Source: a bacterium HR32 (GTDB lineage Bacteria > Sysuimicrobiota > Sysuimicrobiia > Sysuimicrobiales > Sysuimicrobiaceae). Taken from it: a stretch of DNA of 7,457 nucleotides. Made by a program: the position numbers and the translations under genes. The notes under the pieces were generated by a model, which saw only the letters and a list, made by a program, of their open reading frames with translations, searched no databases and had not been told where the DNA came from. The stretch's first letter is position 1, and each line of letters begins with the position of its first letter. Below, in pieces: positions 5,451 through 7,457 of this stretch. The DNA lies in NCBI GenBank assembly GCA_002898935.1, contig BEII01000074.1, positions 1 through 7,457 of the forward strand, given 5' to 3'.

Positions 5451-6358
5451 CGGGGCGGTCCGGCCTGCAGGTACCGCGAAGGCAGCCGGCGCCCGAGGGC
5501 GGCCTCCAGAAGCCTGGAGGCGTCGCACAGCCGGTCGAGGTCCACACCCGTCCGGACTCCCATCCCGTGGAGCATGTACACCACGTCCTCCGTGGCCACG
5601 TTGCCGAGAGCACCGGGCGCGAAGGGACAGCCTCCCAGCCCGCCCGCGGAAGCGTCGACGGTGGTGATGCCCATCTGTAGCGCTGCGAGCACGTTCGCGA
5701 GCCCGGTGCCCCGGGTGTCGTGGAAGTGCACCCCCAGGCGCTCCGCTGCGGCATCCCGCAGCAAGAGGTCCAGCAGCTCCTGGACCTCCCGGGGTGTGGC
5801 CGCGCCCACGGTGTCCGCGACCCCTGCGTCGTGGCAGCCCATCTCCAGCAGTTCCAGGACGACCCGGCGTACCGCCCGCGGGTCCGCACGTCCGCTGTAC
5901 GGGCACCACCACGCAACGGACACGTAGCCCCGGACCAGCATTCCTGCTCCTCGGGCCTGTCCCACCACCTCGCGGAAGGTGCGCAGCGACTCCTCCACGG
6001 TCAACCCGATGTTGGCGCGCGCGAAGGCGTCGGTGGCCGCGGTGAACACCGCCACGGCCCGAACCCCGCAGGCGGCAGCCCGCTCCAGGCCCCGCAGGTT
6101 GGGCACGAGGGCGAGGTAGGTCACTCCCTCGCGGGGTCGCAGGCGCCGAAACACCTCCTCCGTGTCTGCCATCTGCGGGACGCGGTCGGGCCGAACGAAC
6201 GACCCCACTTCGATCCATCGCAACCCGGCGTCCGCCAGCGACTCGATGAACGCCACCTTGACATCGGTGGACACCGCTTGAGGATCGTTCTGGAGTCCGT
6301 CCCGCGGCCCGACCTCCACGAGCCGGACCTCTCCGGGCAGGGCGGCCAGCGGGATCAT
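5441..6358 (-). CDS. mvaB: Hydroxymethylglutaryl-CoA lyase
   Basis: This 305-residue TIM-barrel enzyme cleaves (S)-HMG-CoA to acetyl-CoA and acetoacetate, the last step of leucine breakdown. Key residues align with human HMGCL at a constant offset of 22: Arg19 and Asp20 (in VEVGPRDGLQN), Glu50, His211 and His213 (HFHDT, metal ligands), Asn253, and catalytic Cys244 in the signature GGLGGCPFAPGALGNVATED. GSFVRPDRVPQMADT (52-66) is also typical. Small deviations occur in the loops: TAATDAF where relatives have A-A-S-E-x-F, and WWCPYSG where they have xxCPYEG. A related HMGL-like specificity is therefore possible, but the catalytic set is complete. Its ATG overlaps the carrier-protein stop by 4 nt (ATGA), and GGAGG at 6366-6370 serves as Shine-Dalgarno inside the last codons of that gene. 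It is the last visible gene of the minus-strand operon. Confidence 0.93.
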   Translation of the reverse strand: MIPLAALPGEVRLVEVGPRDGLQNDPQAVSTDVKVAFIESLADAGLRWIEVGSFVRPDRVPQMADTEEVFRRLRPREGVTYLALVPNLRGLERAAACGVRAVAVFTAATDAFARANIGLTVEESLRTFREVVGQARGAGMLVRGYVSVAWWCPYSGRADPRAVRRVVLELLEMGCHDAGVADTVGAATPREVQELLDLLLRDAAAERLGVHFHDTRGTGLANVLAALQMGITTVDASAGGLGGCPFAPGALGNVATEDVVYMLHGMGVRTGVDLDRLCDASRLLEAALGRRLPSRYLQAGPPRGG

Positions 6359-6840
6359 CCTTCTTCCTCCAGCTCCACCACCACCGCGCCTCCTTCGACC
6401 TGCTCCCCGGCCCGTGCGCGGACCCGGCGCACCCGCCCCGGGCGAGGGGACCGCACCACGGTCTCCATCTTCATGGCCTCGAGCACGTACAGCGCCTCGC
6501 CCTCAGCCACCCGCTGGCCCGGGGTAACCAGGATCCGGGTCACAACGCCGGGCATCGGTGCGCTGGTGTCCGCAGCCGCTGCCAGGCGGTGGGCCGCTGC
6601 GCGTGCGGGGGCGAACCGGTACGTACGCCCCCGTGCGTGCAGGTGCAGCGTCTCGCCCTCCCACGCGGCGTGTACGAGCCACCTCGCGCCGTCCACGGTG
6701 GCCTCCCACGCGCCGTCGCCCAGGTCCCGCAGCTCCACGGGCACCTCTCGGCCCTCCAACCTCACCAGCGCGCCACGGCCGGAGGGCACCACGTGCGCCT
6801 CGAAAAGGACACCGGCACAGCGCAGGCGCAGCACGCTCAC
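6355..6840 (-). CDS. Biotin carboxyl carrier subunit of an acyl-CoA (probably 3-methylcrotonyl-CoA) carboxylase
   Basis: The product is 161 residues and carries biotin between the carboxylase and carboxyltransferase sites. The biotinyl domain occupies about 92-158, starting SAPMPGVVTRILVTPGQRV, with the biotin-acceptor motif EAMKMET and Lys124 as the modified lysine. Residues 1-80 are strand-rich (WLVHAAW, ETLHLHARGRTYRFAP) and resemble the BT linker domain of MCC/PCC alpha chains rather than the N-terminus of AccB. An Ala/Arg stretch at 78-91 is the hinge. The start is GTG at 6840, overlapping the upstream TGA as GTGA; an in-frame start further upstream (ATG at 6870) would run 30 nt deeper into the upstream gene and adds MGPLGRRAPA, which looks unrelated. 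The gene lies between a biotin carboxylase and HMG-CoA lyase, which points to leucine catabolism. Confidence 0.9.
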   Translation of the reverse strand: MSVLRLRCAGVLFEAHVVPSGRGALVRLEGREVPVELRDLGDGAWEATVDGARWLVHAAWEGETLHLHARGRTYRFAPARAAAHRLAAAADTSAPMPGVVTRILVTPGQRVAEGEALYVLEAMKMETVVRSPRPGRVRRVRARAGEQVEGGAVVVELEEEG

Positions 6841-7457
6841 GGCAGGCGCGCGCCGCCCAAGCGGTCCCACGGGTCTGAGACCCGCACCTCCGCCTCGGGC
6901 GCCCTCGGCCGGCTTCGCCCCGCCAGGGCCGCGGCCACCGCCGCGACGGCTTCTTCGGGCTGCGGCGCGTGCCAGGTCGGGAAGTGATCGTCCAGGAACT
7001 GGGTGGAGAGCTGTCCGGCGACGAAGTCAGGGTGCTCGAGGACGTCGAGGAGGAAGTCCAGGTTCGTCCGCGGGCCCAGGATCACGTAGTCCCGCAGCGC
7101 CTGCGCGAGCCTCGCCACCGCGGTCGGGCGGTCGGGCGCCCAGGCCACGACCTTCGACAGGATGGGGTCGTACTGCACCGGAATGCGCTGGCCAGATCGG
7201 ATGCCCGAGTCGACCCGCACGCCCGGAAGCTGTGGCTCTCGCAGGCACAGGACGCGGCCGGGAGAGGGTGCAAAGCCTCGCTCGGGGTCTTCCGCGTACA
7301 CCCGGGCCTCCACCGCGTGGCCCCGAAGGGTGACCTCGGCGAAGGACGGCGGCAGCGGCTCGCCCGCGGCCACGCGTAGCTGCGCGTGCACCAGGTCCAC
7401 GCCCGCAACCATCTCCGTCACGGGGTGCTCCACCTGCAGGCGCGTGTTGACCTCGAG
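6837..7457 (-). CDS. Biotin carboxylase subunit, C-terminal part (start lies beyond the window)
   Basis: These are the last 206 residues of a biotin carboxylase (ATP-grasp) that carboxylates the biotin on the neighbouring carrier protein using ATP and bicarbonate. The visible part begins in the active-site motif EVNTRLQVEHPVTE, which holds metal- and substrate-binding residues, and continues with GHAVEARVYAEDPERGFAPS, then VQYDPILSKVVAW. The later LGPRTNLDFLLDVLEHPDF and STQFLDDHFP resemble MCC/PCC alpha chains more than AccC. The tail is about 45 residues longer than AccC of E. coli would give, ending DPWDRLGGARLP. That corresponds to the junction before the BT domain of fused alpha chains, so this is likely half of a split 3-methylcrotonyl-CoA carboxylase alpha subunit. 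The N-terminal ATP-grasp region and promoter are off the edge. Confidence 0.92.
   Translation of the reverse strand, partial: LEVNTRLQVEHPVTEMVAGVDLVHAQLRVAAGEPLPPSFAEVTLRGHAVEARVYAEDPERGFAPSPGRVLCLREPQLPGVRVDSGIRSGQRIPVQYDPILSKVVAWAPDRPTAVARLAQALRDYVILGPRTNLDFLLDVLEHPDFVAGQLSTQFLDDHFPTWHAPQPEEAVAAVAAALAGRSRPRAPEAEVRVSDPWDRLGGARLP

Noticed and set aside
5720..7333. Plus-strand open frame of 537 codons
   Set aside because: It runs antisense across HMG-CoA lyase, the carrier protein and biotin carboxylase, all strongly identified. Its product is Arg/Pro/Ser-rich noise.

Overview
The window is a very GC-rich, gene-dense stretch of bacterial chromosome. GC is about 70% by eye, with strong G/C preference at third codon positions, GTG starts, and 2-nt gaps or 4-nt GTGA/ATGA overlaps between genes. 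No phage, plasmid, insertion sequence, CRISPR array, tRNA or rRNA was seen. Gene content suggests a heterotroph that degrades nucleosides, acyl-CoAs and branched-chain amino acids. The style resembles high-GC, often thermophilic, Terrabacteria-type lineages, but this is an inference from style and no taxon can be fixed.

Plus strand, 1-3047. Bases 1-306 hold no convincing intact gene: short coding-like pieces lie in three different frames, possibly a decayed or mis-assembled gene tail. Then comes a complete pyrimidine-nucleoside phosphorylase (pdp, 307-1611). Two bases later starts an open frame (1614-3047) whose N-terminal third is a Pnkp-type polynucleotide kinase domain and whose C-terminal 284 residues are a complete 3-hydroxybutyryl-CoA dehydrogenase. 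No stop separates them, yet a strong internal ribosome-binding site and ATG sit exactly at the dehydrogenase start.

Plus strand, 3048-5433. After a short promoter-bearing gap comes a coiled-coil protein with a PD-(D/E)XK nuclease-like C-terminus (3115-3948), probably from a leaderless transcript. It is followed by a cytoplasmic BNR/Asp-box beta-propeller (3992-5107) translationally coupled to a MoaD/ThiS-type ubiquitin-fold protein ending in Gly-Gly (5104-5433).

Minus strand, 7457-5441. A leucine-catabolism type operon is read right to left: biotin carboxylase subunit (its N-terminus lies beyond the window), a separate biotin carboxyl carrier subunit, and hydroxymethylglutaryl-CoA lyase, joined by 4-nt overlaps. 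The first two look like one 3-methylcrotonyl-CoA carboxylase alpha chain divided into two genes. With a beta subunit and hydratase not seen here, they would convert 3-methylcrotonyl-CoA towards HMG-CoA, which the lyase cleaves to acetoacetate and acetyl-CoA. The dehydrogenase on the plus strand would act on related C4 acyl-CoA intermediates.

The two gene sets converge at 5433/5441, where an 8-bp inverted repeat spans both stop codons and contains the Gly-Gly codons of both proteins. The items most worth a second look are the kinase-dehydrogenase open frame, the propeller/ubiquitin-fold pair, and this stop-codon hairpin.
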